Assembly: GCF_003952225.1 (NCBI RefSeq)
Contig: NZ_CP034437.1
Location: forward strand, 5,814,001-5,878,000
Reading direction: 5' to 3'
From: Paenibacillus albus
Lineage (GTDB): Bacteria > Bacillota > Bacilli > Paenibacillales > Paenibacillaceae
DNA length: 64,000 nucleotides
Shown here: one piece after another, positions 17,240-24,706 of the stretch
How the letters are laid out: each line of letters begins with the position of its first letter
Position numbering within the stretch: position 1 is the first letter of the stretch
Notes under the pieces: model-generated
The model's input: the letters and a program-made list of their open reading frames with translations, nothing else
The model's database searches: none
What the model was told of the DNA's origin: nothing
Position numbers and translations under genes: made by a program

Positions 17240-17464
17240 CTACTGCTGCGGCTGCATCGGCGCGAGCTGCTGATGCTGACTCATGGATTGTAACAGCATT
17301 TGCACATGCTGCTTGTGGGTTTGAATCATTTGCTGGCCGATCTGACGTAAGGCGATATTGGTTGCAGATTCCGCCATGACCGCATTTTGCTTAATGAGCA
17401 AATCTTCATTAGAGATCGAATCGACCAAATACTCGAGTTCCTTGCCTGTTAAAGCTTGAAGCAA
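17240..17464 (-). CDS. small coat-associated protein (CotF partner-like)
   Basis: The 74-residue helical protein ends Gln/Pro-rich (SQHQQLAPMQPQQ). Start is TTG with GGGAGG 9 bases upstream. Its EDLLIKQNAVMAESATNIALRQI helix resembles the small proteins that accompany CotF-like genes in Paenibacillaceae. It is probably co-expressed and interacting with the CotF-like protein downstream. The functional assignment rests on neighbourhood and composition. Confidence 0.7.
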   Translation of the reverse strand: MLQALTGKELEYLVDSISNEDLLIKQNAVMAESATNIALRQIGQQMIQTHKQHVQMLLQSMSQHQQLAPMQPQQ

Positions 17465-17542
17465 TGTTTTTTACCTCCCTGTATGTTATTGAAAATGTCT
17501 TTTACATGGCTAATGTGCCCTATCTTTCCACTTCCTATGTAG

Positions 17543-17574
17543 CCGTTTCTCCCCGCAGAAGGGGAAGAAAGCGG
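17543..17574 (-). other. hairpin between coat genes, possible weak terminator
   Basis: A stem of about 12 bp (CCGTTTCTCCCC arm with GGGGAAGAAAGCGG) lies just after the stop of the 222-residue coat gene but lacks a T-run. It may attenuate read-through into the two small downstream coat genes. Confidence 0.4.
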
Positions 17575-17587
17575 TGAGTCCCTGCGA

Positions 17588-18256
17588 TTATGGCAAATGA
17601 ACGGTTTTGACATGATCAAAATGAAGAAATACCGGGTTGCCGCCTGCTGTAGACAGTTCAATCATATTTTGGTCGAGGCCCTTGAGTACGCCGATCTTGT
17701 TCGGGTTCTCCCCCAAGTCGAGGATGACGAATTCTCCAATCAGCTTGCGAAGCTGTTGATCAAAGGTTCTGGCAAGTGTAATTGGCGAGGGCTTGAGTGG
17801 AAATTGCTCCGGAGTAAGCGTATATGGCGTCACATTGGGGTTGTAGGGAATTAAATATTTCAGATGCTGTAACGAGACGATAACGGAATGGTATACAGGT
17901 GAGTAGAAGACGAAGAAATCGTTCATTACGCTGGTCAAGTAGCCATGGATCGATTGATTTCCAGTTATATACAGCTCGGAGAACATCCCTTTGGCGTTCA
18001 TAAGCACTTTACGGTAAGAGATCGGATCATTCTGCGGTTCAAAAGGGAGCTCTGGGACATCAATTTCTTGCTGCGTATCGTTCTTGGCCAGTCTAAGCTG
18101 CTGCAGATGGATTAAAGGGACGTACAGAAATTGCGTACCGTTATGAAGCACGAGAATATCTTGACCTAGATCAATGAGCTTACCTCGAATGGGTACCATC
18201 TTTCCTGAGATGTCAAGCTCGACATAACGGTCTAATAAAGGGTGACGATGTTTCAT
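17588..18256 (-). CDS. CotB-type repeat protein without Ser-rich tail
   Basis: The 222-residue protein consists of three related beta-rich segments of about 45-50 residues: 10-57 (VPIRGKLIDLGQDILVL, then FLYVPLIHLQQL), 95-140 (SIHGYLTSVMNDFFVFY, then VIVSLQHLKYL) and 175-222 (KIGVLKGLDQNMIELS, then FLHFDHVKTV). The strand-turn pattern G-x-L-x-x-h-x-x-D-hhh-L ending in H-h-K/Q is that of the N-terminal repeats of B. subtilis CotB and of the protein at 18677. There is no serine-rich kinase-target tail. It is likely a structural spore-coat paralogue. The CotB relation is inferred from pattern, not alignment software. Confidence 0.7.
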   Translation of the reverse strand: MKHRHPLLDRYVELDISGKMVPIRGKLIDLGQDILVLHNGTQFLYVPLIHLQQLRLAKNDTQQEIDVPELPFEPQNDPISYRKVLMNAKGMFSELYITGNQSIHGYLTSVMNDFFVFYSPVYHSVIVSLQHLKYLIPYNPNVTPYTLTPEQFPLKPSPITLARTFDQQLRKLIGEFVILDLGENPNKIGVLKGLDQNMIELSTAGGNPVFLHFDHVKTVHLP

Positions 18257-18279
18257 GAAATCGGCCTCCTTTCATCCTA

Positions 18280-18579
18280 TTAATTGCGTTCATGCATAGA
18301 GACTGAGTAGACTTGCAAGCAGCGTTGCCCGCCGCCGGCTGAGAATAGCGGACATTGATATAGAAAGCCAAGTTCCGAAGCGAGAAAGCGGATCAGACCA
18401 GTTTGCTGCAAGCCGTCCACAATCACATCAATACCGAACGCAAGGAAAAGGAGTTTCCAAGGAGACTTTGCAGCCACATCTCGCACGCAAGCGACGACGA
18501 GGATCATGCAAATCTGAAACAGCCGCCAATCGACAGGAAGACTTTCTGGAGATGGTGTATGTGTGCTGGAAGTAATCAT
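18280..18579 (-). CDS. small hypothetical protein with one or two hydrophobic segments
   Basis: The 99-residue protein starts at ATG 4 bases after GGGGAGAG. Residues 20-33 (FQICMILVVACV) and 42-55 (WKLLFLAFGIDVIV) are hydrophobic and may be membrane-spanning. The C-terminal part has two cysteines. I recognise no family. It lies between two CotB-type genes, 24 bases before the downstream one, so a role in the spore envelope is possible but unproven. Confidence 0.5.
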   Translation of the reverse strand: MITSSTHTPSPESLPVDWRLFQICMILVVACVRDVAAKSPWKLLFLAFGIDVIVDGLQQTGLIRFLASELGFLYQCPLFSAGGGQRCLQVYSVSMHERN

Positions 18580-18613
18580 GAATCTCTCCCCTTGTCAGCG
18601 TGTAAGGCTTTTG

Positions 18614-18643
18614 CCGGGGTCGGCTGAACTGCCGAAGCCCCGG
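18614..18643. other. strong GC hairpin downstream of the CotB-like gene
   Basis: CCGGGG and CCCCGG enclose an inner TCGGC/GCCGA stem with a 6-base loop. It sits 34 bases beyond the CotB-like stop and before the 99-residue gene. There is no T-run, so it may be a weak terminator or an mRNA-stabilising structure. Confidence 0.5.
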
Positions 18644-18676
18644 ACATGAACCTAGGCCTTATTAACTGTGGGAAGA

Positions 18677-19369
18677 TTATTTCCCTGATTTGCAGCTTTT
18701 GCTGTTGCGGCCGCCTTTTGCCGAAGCATTGCGGTTGCCTTTTGCGCCGCCGCTGTTGTTGTTATTGCCACCGCTTTTGTTACCGCTGCTACCGCCTGTG
18801 CCGCGGCTGCCTTGGCTGCCTTTGCTTCCGCCGGATGCATAGATGCCTGCTGTTTTAACTGTTTTGATGTGGTAGAGCGGGACTTGCACCAATTCTTGAC
18901 CAACTACGAGCATGAGTGCTTGGGTGCCTACTTGTGCGATGAAGCCTTCGATTTTTTCTGGACCGCCCCAGTTGATTTGAACGAATTTGCGAGTAAGCGC
19001 TTGGAGCACGCCGTTGAAGCTGTCAGCTTTAATGAAATGAGATTGGCTCATACCGCGGCTGGATTGACCAGGAAGATCCGTTACGCTCCTCACATGCGAG
19101 GAGTTCACATATACGGTGCCTGTGCTATTGCGAAGTACGACATAACCTTTTTGAACACCAATCAGACGGCCGTCAAGCGATTCAGGACCGCCGCGGTTAA
19201 TGCGAACATTCATACCCATTTGAGATTCCAAGAAGTTTTGCCCTCCCGATTCTTGTCTTGGTGGTTGATTTCCAGTTCCTTGCGTTCTGTGACCGCTTCT
19301 GTTGCCGCTTTTGTTGCCGCCGCAGCAGCCACCATTTCCCATTTGCCAATTGTTGCTCTTAACTTCCAT
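18677..19369 (-). CDS. cotB: CotB-like spore coat protein with Gly/Ser/Lys-rich tail
   Basis: The ATG at 19369 lies 8 bases after GGAGGG, giving 230 residues. Two repeats (53-96 and 128-171) share INRGGPESLDG or INWGGPEKIEG and end SSHVRSV or LYHIKTV. These are the repeats that make up the N-terminal half of B. subtilis CotB (RGGPES...HVKSI). Residues 178-230 are a low-complexity tail rich in Gly, Ser, Lys, Arg and Asn (GSKGSQGSRGTGG). In B. subtilis the CotB tail is the target of the CotH kinase, and here a cotH gene lies 1.2 kb away beyond the divergent Gly-Ser-X gene. The tail is shorter and glycine-rich, unlike the Ser-Lys-Arg tail of CotB. Confidence 0.75.
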   Translation of the reverse strand: MEVKSNNWQMGNGGCCGGNKSGNRSGHRTQGTGNQPPRQESGGQNFLESQMGMNVRINRGGPESLDGRLIGVQKGYVVLRNSTGTVYVNSSHVRSVTDLPGQSSRGMSQSHFIKADSFNGVLQALTRKFVQINWGGPEKIEGFIAQVGTQALMLVVGQELVQVPLYHIKTVKTAGIYASGGSKGSQGSRGTGGSSGNKSGGNNNNSGGAKGNRNASAKGGRNSKSCKSGK

Positions 19370-19674
19370 ACCAAAATCCCTCCGTAAAGTAATAGATTTT
19401 GACCTGTACCATGACGAAAACACCGGTGCAAATACGTGACGATTCGACTACCAAACATACGGTTCATCCATCTCGCTTCGGCATTCATCCCTCCATTACT
19501 TGCCCCGGTGAAATCTATCATGGGAGACAATTTATAATGTATTTATATGTATCCCGTATCCTAGTGGTACTAGTTTTATATCTATTTTCTAGAAGATTAA
19601 GCTAAAGCCCAGTGCGATTGATAGATTCGAAACATAGCCTGTATTAGAAACTATTAAAGGAGGAATATCACACT
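19370..19674. promoter_or_regulatory. divergent intergenic region between the CotB-like and Gly-Ser-X genes
   Basis: These 305 bases must hold divergent promoters for the two coat genes. The stretch 19520-19600 is AT-rich. I could not assign a sporulation sigma (SigK or SigE) promoter with confidence on either strand. Ribosome sites are clear: GGAGGG for the minus-strand gene and AGGAGG (19658-19663) for the plus-strand gene. Confidence 0.5.
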
Positions 19675-20430
19675 TTGCAAAGAAAAATGAAGACTTCGAC
19701 ACAAGGAAGCCAAGGCTCCCAAGGTTCTCGCGGTTCGCAGGGATCGAATGGTTCCCGCGGCAACCAACCGTCTCAAGGCTCGCAAGGCTCTCGTGGTTCG
19801 CAAGGTTCTCGTGGTTCCCAAGGCTCTAACGGTTCGCGCGGTTCCCAAGGCTCTAATGGTTCCCGTGGTTCGCAAGGCTCTCGCGATTGGGATAACTATG
19901 GAGGCAATGAGTATGACTGGGGAAACAGCTATTCTGACGGATCCTTCGGCATGAGTGCATATGCTCGGGGAAACAACAACAAAAGCGGTGGCAACAATAA
20001 AAGCGGCAATAACAATAAAAGCGGTGGCAACAACAAAAGCGGTAACAACCAAGGCTCCAACGGTTCTCGCGGTTCCAACGGTTCCTGCGGCGACTCTAAC
20101 GGATCCCACGGTTCCAACGGTTCCCATGGAACTGGGGGCACTCAAGGCTCCCGCGGCTCTAACGGTTCGCGCGGTTCCCAAGGCTCCAACGGCTCCCGTG
20201 GCTCCCAAGGCTCGCGTGGTTCCAACGGCTCCCGCGGCTCCCAAGGCTCCTGCGGCGACTCTAACGGATCCCATGGAACTGGGGGCACTCAAGGCTCGCG
20301 CGGTTCCAACGGTTCTCGCGGTTCCCAAGGCTCCAACGGCTCGCATGGTTCGCAAGGTTCGAAAGGTTCGCAAGGCTCGCGTGGTTCCAACGGTTCTCGC
20401 GGTTCCAACGGATCGAACGGACGCTGCTAA
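19675..20430 (+). CDS. collagen-like Gly-Ser-X repeat protein, probable CotG-type spore coat protein
   Basis: The 251-residue protein starts at TTG, 11 bases after AGGAGG. An ATG four codons later is possible. After MQRKMKTSTQ it is almost entirely triplets G-S-X with X = Gln, Arg, Asn or, rarely, His, Lys or Cys. An insert (about residues 70-125) contains DWDNYGGNEYDW and four NNKSG units. Two longer blocks repeat CGDSNGSHG and GTGGTQGSRG. Glycine every third residue is collagen-like, but proline is nearly absent. Serine is about a third of the residues, many next to Arg. The cotH gene follows on the same strand, and CotG-type Ser-rich proteins beside cotH are CotH kinase substrates, so this is the likely counterpart. 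Three cysteines could crosslink it. Confidence 0.78.
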   Translation: MQRKMKTSTQGSQGSQGSRGSQGSNGSRGNQPSQGSQGSRGSQGSRGSQGSNGSRGSQGSNGSRGSQGSRDWDNYGGNEYDWGNSYSDGSFGMSAYARGNNNKSGGNNKSGNNNKSGGNNKSGNNQGSNGSRGSNGSCGDSNGSHGSNGSHGTGGTQGSRGSNGSRGSQGSNGSRGSQGSRGSNGSRGSQGSCGDSNGSHGTGGTQGSRGSNGSRGSQGSNGSHGSQGSKGSQGSRGSNGSRGSNGSNGRC

Positions 20431-20484
20431 CCTTAGGCTAGCGCCGCACCATTAGACGAATATCCGCATAGTGTAAATAAGCTG

Positions 20485-20508
20485 AAGCCTATCGAATGCG
20501 ATAGGCTT
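20485..20508 (+). terminator. leaky terminator or attenuator between the Gly-Ser-X gene and cotH
   Basis: A perfect 10-bp stem (AAGCCTATCG arm) with a 4-base loop is followed by a weak T-rich tract (TTATCTTTT). It lies 55 bases after the Gly-Ser-X stop and just before the cotH ribosome site (AAGGAG, about 20520-20526). It would lower kinase expression relative to its abundant structural neighbour. Confidence 0.65.
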
Positions 20509-20534
20509 TATCTTTTGGCTAAGGAGATGGTCTA

Positions 20535-21608
20535 ATGTCCGGGGAAGGACTGCCTACTCGTAAAATAACAATTGACCTCGAAGATTTGCGGAGGCTGGAA
20601 TCGGACGTTTGGAGCAACGAGTTCGCTCCCGTCAAGCTGGAGATGAACGGCGTCGTAATGGATGCCAAGCTTCGGTTCCGCGGCGGTCACACACGCAACT
20701 ATCCGAAGAAATCCTATGAGATCCATTATGGATACAATCGAATTCTGCATTGGAATGCCGAGTTTGACGATCCCTCGATGATTCGCAACGCGCTCTCTTT
20801 TCAATTTTTTAATCTGATGGGTGTCCCTTCGCCAAAGACGAAGCATATGTGGCTCGAATGGAACGGCAATCCGCATGGCTGTTACTTAGAGCTCGAATCC
20901 GTCGATTCGAAGTTCTTCCGCAAGCGGGGCATTGGCGCGAGATCGCTGATCTACGCGGTTAATGACAAAGCAAACTTCAGCACGATCGACCCTTATACGG
21001 ACTCGGAGAAGGAAACGATGTTCGAAGGATATCGGGTTATGAAAGGAACGGATTATACGCGCACGAAGCTCATTCGCTTCGTCAAACGCATTAACCGGCC
21101 GGCGAATTCATCGCTGCGAACTTACTTGGCGAACCGGCTTGATGTCTATTTATATTTGAAATGGCTCGCTGGCGCTGTGCTGACCGGCAATTATGACGGG
21201 TTCGATCAGAACTACGCGCTGTATGAACATACAAGCACAGGCCGATACCGGATCATTCCATGGGATTATGAAGGAACTTGGGGGAGAAACTGCTACGGCA
21301 AGCTATGCGGCAGCGATCTTGTCGATGTGAAGGGGTACAACACGCTCACGTGGAAGGTGCTCTCTTATAAGTCATGCAGGCAGGCTTACCGTAAAATCCT
21401 CTCGAATATGCTCGCAACCAAATTTACGGTCGAAACGATTGAGCCGATGATTGCGAACTTATACGAGAAGCTCGGACCTGCGATTCGGGATGATTTTACG
21501 CGCAAATGGCCCTATTACGCCTTCGAACAGGAGCCGCAGACTTTTCTGGACTACATTGAAGAACGCAGGGCCATTGTGCAAGAAGTGCTCGATACGTGGA
21601 AAGATTAA
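20535..21608 (+). CDS. cotH: CotH spore coat protein kinase
   Basis: CotH is an atypical kinase that phosphorylates serines of coat proteins CotB and CotG in the mother cell. The 357-residue protein has the nucleotide-binding region KLRFRGGHTRNYPKKSYEI (45-63), NYDGFDQNY (219-227) and IIPWDYEGTWG (240-250). Asp221 and Asp244 match the catalytic or metal-binding aspartates of the family. Length matches the B. subtilis protein (about 360). It starts at ATG with AAGGAG 8 bases upstream. Its neighbours are Ser-rich CotB-like and Gly-Ser-X proteins. The family and chemistry are established, and the substrates here are inferred. Confidence 0.92.
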   Translation: MSGEGLPTRKITIDLEDLRRLESDVWSNEFAPVKLEMNGVVMDAKLRFRGGHTRNYPKKSYEIHYGYNRILHWNAEFDDPSMIRNALSFQFFNLMGVPSPKTKHMWLEWNGNPHGCYLELESVDSKFFRKRGIGARSLIYAVNDKANFSTIDPYTDSEKETMFEGYRVMKGTDYTRTKLIRFVKRINRPANSSLRTYLANRLDVYLYLKWLAGAVLTGNYDGFDQNYALYEHTSTGRYRIIPWDYEGTWGRNCYGKLCGSDLVDVKGYNTLTWKVLSYKSCRQAYRKILSNMLATKFTVETIEPMIANLYEKLGPAIRDDFTRKWPYYAFEQEPQTFLDYIEERRAIVQEVLDTWKD

Positions 21609-21617
21609 GCTTGCCTA

Positions 21618-22538
21618 TTAATCAAAGAGTCCCATACTTAAATACCGCTCGCCGCTGTCCGGCGCGATACAAAGTACACGCCCGCCTTCTCCGATACGGC
21701 GGGCTTGCTCCATTGCAGCCCATACGGACGCGCCGGAGGATGGACCTAGCAGCAGCCCTTCTTCACGGGCAAGACGGCGCATCGTCTGGATCGCATCATC
21801 ATCGGACACCCGAACGATTTCGTCATAGACCGAAGTGTTCAGAATGGCCGGAACGAAACCCGGACTTGTGCCGACGAGCTTATGCGGTCCCGGCTTGCCG
21901 CCAGATAACACGGGAGAGCCAAGCGGCTCGACAACAGCAACGTACAAGCCTGGCAGCGCCTCTTTGAGCGTCTCGCCAGTGCCGGTAATTGTCCCTCCGG
22001 TGCCTGCCGAAGCGACAAACACATCGAGCTTACCGCCCGTTTGACGCAGAATCTCCTGCGCGGTCGTGACACGATGAATATCCGGATTCGCATGATTCTC
22101 GAATTGGTTCGGAATATAGCTGCCCGGACGTTCCGCTTGCAGCTCGAATGCGCGCTTGATCGCGCCTGGCATCCGCTCTGCAGCCGGCGTGAGGACAACC
22201 TCTGCGCCATATGCCTTGAGCAGGCCAATCCGTTCCTTGCTCATATTGTCAGGCATGACCAGAATGAGCTTATAGCCTTTTGCCGCAGCATTCATCGCAA
22301 GACCAATGCCGGTGTTGCCGCTGGTCGGCTCGATAATTGTCGCGCCCGGAGCTATAATGCCTTTCTGTTCTGCAGAGGCAATTAGAGAGAATGCGGCACG
22401 GTCCTTCACGCTGCCGCTCGGGTTGAAGCGCTCAAGCTTCACAAGCACTTCTGCCATCCCTGACTGCCGCAGCCTTCTTAGTGCGACGGCCGGCGTCTCG
22501 CCGATCAGTTCGGTTACATCGTTTACAATACGGGGCAT
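21618..22538 (-). CDS. cysK: cysteine synthase A family (O-acetylserine sulfhydrylase)
   Basis: The 306-residue PLP enzyme forms cysteine from O-acetylserine and sulfide. It contains the Schiff-base lysine K45 in FNPSGSVKDR, the substrate loop IEPTSGNTGIGLA, the GTGGTITG phosphate cradle and the C-terminal LLLGPSSGAS. The start chosen is the ATG at 22538, with AAGGAAGG upstream. An in-frame ATG at 22559 overlaps the end of the transporter gene and has a poorer site. It sits directly downstream of an MFS gene and converges with cotH. A paralogous CysM or cystathionine-synthase role cannot be ruled out. Confidence 0.87.
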   Translation of the reverse strand: MPRIVNDVTELIGETPAVALRRLRQSGMAEVLVKLERFNPSGSVKDRAAFSLIASAEQKGIIAPGATIIEPTSGNTGIGLAMNAAAKGYKLILVMPDNMSKERIGLLKAYGAEVVLTPAAERMPGAIKRAFELQAERPGSYIPNQFENHANPDIHRVTTAQEILRQTGGKLDVFVASAGTGGTITGTGETLKEALPGLYVAVVEPLGSPVLSGGKPGPHKLVGTSPGFVPAILNTSVYDEIVRVSDDDAIQTMRRLAREEGLLLGPSSGASVWAAMEQARRIGEGGRVLCIAPDSGERYLSMGLFD

Positions 22539-22558
22539 ATTCAGCCCTTCCTTCCCCA

Positions 22559-23890
22559 TCAGCCTCTCGAAGGAGAGGCACGTTCTTTATCAACAGGCTT
22601 CGTGCGAAGCAGCGGCCGCATGAGCAGCCAGCCGAGAATCGGAAAAGCGCCGACAGCGAGCATAAGCGAGGGCACGACATACGGAGAGCGGTCAATGAAC
22701 GGCAGAACGATTAAATATGCCGTTACTCCGATAACCCGGCCTACCGTCAGCCCCGCCTCCCGAAGAATGACGAACTCCTCCCGCTGCTTCGCGCTGTCCT
22801 CGTCGCTTCCGATGAGATCGAATACAGCCGATGTCATCGGTATAATGTAGAGCGGCATGAATAACGCCGTTCCTAGACCAAAGATAAGCAGTGTCCGATA
22901 ATCCAGCGGCATGAACAGCACCGCAATGATTGCCGTTATCGAAATCGAGCCAATCATCATTGCGGCGCGTCTTCGATTCGGCTTCAGCATCCGACCGATC
23001 AGCCAGAAGCTTACGAGCGCAACGAGCGACGTAACTAAGGAGAAATTACCGAGCTTCCCTTCATTCTTCGTCGCAATATAGACAAGCAGGCCGATGAAGA
23101 ACATGAATACGCCTTCGCGCACTCCTTGTGCAATGATCGCCGGAACCGCTAGCCTCCATCGGTTGCCCTTCTCACGCAGTATGCGAAAGCCGTGTAACCA
23201 TTCATACGTGCCACTCGACTCCCGCTTCTTCAGCCAGAAGCTCAGCACGACCGCAACGGCAAAGATAACAGACGACACGGTAAAAATAATACTGTATCCG
23301 CGCTCGCCATTATTAATCGTAATCAGCCATCCCGAAACCCAAGGTGCAATAATGCCTGCACCTGACCCGAGCAGTCCGGCCCATCCGTTGAATCGGTCGC
23401 GGTTGCCTGGCTCCGTTATCTCGAAATAGACAACATTGAACGCAAGCCAGAAGCATCCATTGCCAATTCCAATTAGCGTGCCGAGCGGCACAATATATGA
23501 AATAGAGGCCTTGCCCAGCAGCAGCACGACCAAATAGAAAACTCCGGACAGCGCAACGCCGAGCCGGAGGCTGTTCATTTTGTTATGCTCCTTCACCCAT
23601 TTGCCAACCAGCCAGAAAGTGAGGCCGCTTACGACGAACTGGGTTAAGTTGAACCAACCGAGCAGCGCGAAGGAACCGCTCGCTTTCCATAGATAGACCG
23701 GCAGGAACGTGCCGGACAGCGCATTGGCTATACCGAGCAGCGCTTGTACTGCGAGCAATAGAATCGCTTGGCTATCCAGCGCCCGGCTGTCCATATTCCG
23801 CTTGTTTCCTTCATTCGTTACGGTACGAAGCTTTTCTTGCGCTTTACCTGCATGCCAGCGTGATTGCACGGAATGTTTGCCTTGCTCCAA
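22559..23890 (-). CDS. MFS transporter
   Basis: The 443-residue protein has about 12 transmembrane helices and a hydrophilic N-terminal segment of roughly 38 residues. The start is TTG with GGGAGGG 8 bases upstream. An ATG 32 codons later is an alternative that would remove the extension. Helix motifs NGCFWLAFNVVYFEITEPGNRDRFNGWAGLLGSG and loop-2 GKWVKEHNKM identify a major facilitator. The substrate is unknown. Its stop region touches the cysK start, so the two genes are probably co-transcribed. Confidence 0.83.
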   Translation of the reverse strand: MEQGKHSVQSRWHAGKAQEKLRTVTNEGNKRNMDSRALDSQAILLLAVQALLGIANALSGTFLPVYLWKASGSFALLGWFNLTQFVVSGLTFWLVGKWVKEHNKMNSLRLGVALSGVFYLVVLLLGKASISYIVPLGTLIGIGNGCFWLAFNVVYFEITEPGNRDRFNGWAGLLGSGAGIIAPWVSGWLITINNGERGYSIIFTVSSVIFAVAVVLSFWLKKRESSGTYEWLHGFRILREKGNRWRLAVPAIIAQGVREGVFMFFIGLLVYIATKNEGKLGNFSLVTSLVALVSFWLIGRMLKPNRRRAAMMIGSISITAIIAVLFMPLDYRTLLIFGLGTALFMPLYIIPMTSAVFDLIGSDEDSAKQREEFVILREAGLTVGRVIGVTAYLIVLPFIDRSPYVVPSLMLAVGAFPILGWLLMRPLLRTKPVDKERASPSRG

Positions 23891-23983
23891 TCGTGAATCC
23901 CTCCCGCCTGCTGCATCCCTAAAGCTGCAGCGTTCTAGGCGTAAGTTACCCCCATATGGGATGCGGCATGCCGGAAAATGCTG

Positions 23984-24568
23984 CTAGTCCTGCAAATCCG
24001 CAGCTTTGGCAAGCAAGCTGACAAGACGTTCTTGCGCCTTCACCGACAACCGGTTCTGCGTGTGGAAGCAAGAAGGACATACATAGAGCACCAACTCAAT
24101 AGGCGCTTCCAGAATAGGCTCGCCGAGTGCAGCAGGCACTCTTGGCGTAAACCGCTTCTCTTTCATAGTCTGAGTGCCTGCTTCTAACATGAACTCGCGG
24201 CAGGACGGACACTCAGGCGCTTCGAGCTGGTCGTCTAGAATGCGGTTCATCGTCTCTTCAAGCGCAAGCTGATCACGGTTGTACGGTCTCAGCTCGGACA
24301 GATCATGCGAATGGGTTTGGGATTGCTCAGCCTCATCCTCATACTCGTCATCCCAATCGCTGTCATCCTCTTGTTCATTTGAGTGCGCGGTTTCCTCCGC
24401 TTCTTCGTCTTCCTCCAGCTCCATGCCGAATTGCAGCGTACGGTAGCCGGACAGCTCATTCTCGCAATGCGGGCAATTGCGCTCTGGCCCGATTTCTTCA
24501 TCCCATACGATCTCGGTGTGACACCAAGGACAAATCGTATGCTCATCGTGTTCGTGTTTCTCGTTCAT
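23984..24568 (-). CDS. protein with two zinc-ribbon motifs and an acidic linker
   Basis: Starting at the ATG at 24568 (AGGAGAG 9 bases upstream) gives 194 residues. The N-terminus has CPWC and CPHC (C13, C16, C32, C35), a zinc ribbon. A strongly acidic, disordered segment (EEDEEAEE...DDSDWDDEYEDE) follows. The C-terminal half has ECPSC and VCPSC, a second ribbon. No catalytic motif is visible. It may bind nucleic acid or act as an assembly factor. I do not recognise a characterised homologue. Confidence 0.7.
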   Translation of the reverse strand: MNEKHEHDEHTICPWCHTEIVWDEEIGPERNCPHCENELSGYRTLQFGMELEEDEEAEETAHSNEQEDDSDWDDEYEDEAEQSQTHSHDLSELRPYNRDQLALEETMNRILDDQLEAPECPSCREFMLEAGTQTMKEKRFTPRVPAALGEPILEAPIELVLYVCPSCFHTQNRLSVKAQERLVSLLAKAADLQD

Positions 24569-24593
24569 TAAATGTTTCTCTCCTAACTGCAAA

Positions 24594-24671
24594 TTATTGA
24601 AGCAAATAGACGACGCCGAAAATAACGAACAGTCCGGCAAGCGCAAACAATGTTCCCCATAAATACTTCAT
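24594..24671 (-). CDS. 25-residue single-pass membrane microprotein (candidate)
   Basis: A short frame starts at ATG (24671), stops with TAA (24594-24596) and encodes MKYLWGTLFALAGLF followed by VIFGVVYLLQ, a single hydrophobic helix with a positive N-terminal residue. It fills the gap between the YshE-like gene and the zinc-ribbon gene in the same direction. The ribosome site is weak (AAAGG about 14 bases upstream). The composition and tight fit argue for a real small membrane peptide. Confidence 0.45.
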   Translation of the reverse strand: MKYLWGTLFALAGLFVIFGVVYLLQ

Positions 24672-24706
24672 TTGTTTAGCAACAGCCTTTCAACAAGTAA
24701 TGAAAG

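Noticed and set aside
19654-20373. Minus-strand frame (239 residues, Thr/Ala/Leu/Arg repeats) opposite the Gly-Ser-X gene
   Set aside because: The repetitive translation only mirrors the 9-base periodicity of the plus-strand gene, which has AGGAGG and a sensible product.
21596-21967. Plus-strand frame after cotH
   Set aside because: It is antisense to cysK and has an Arg/Pro/His-rich translation without features.
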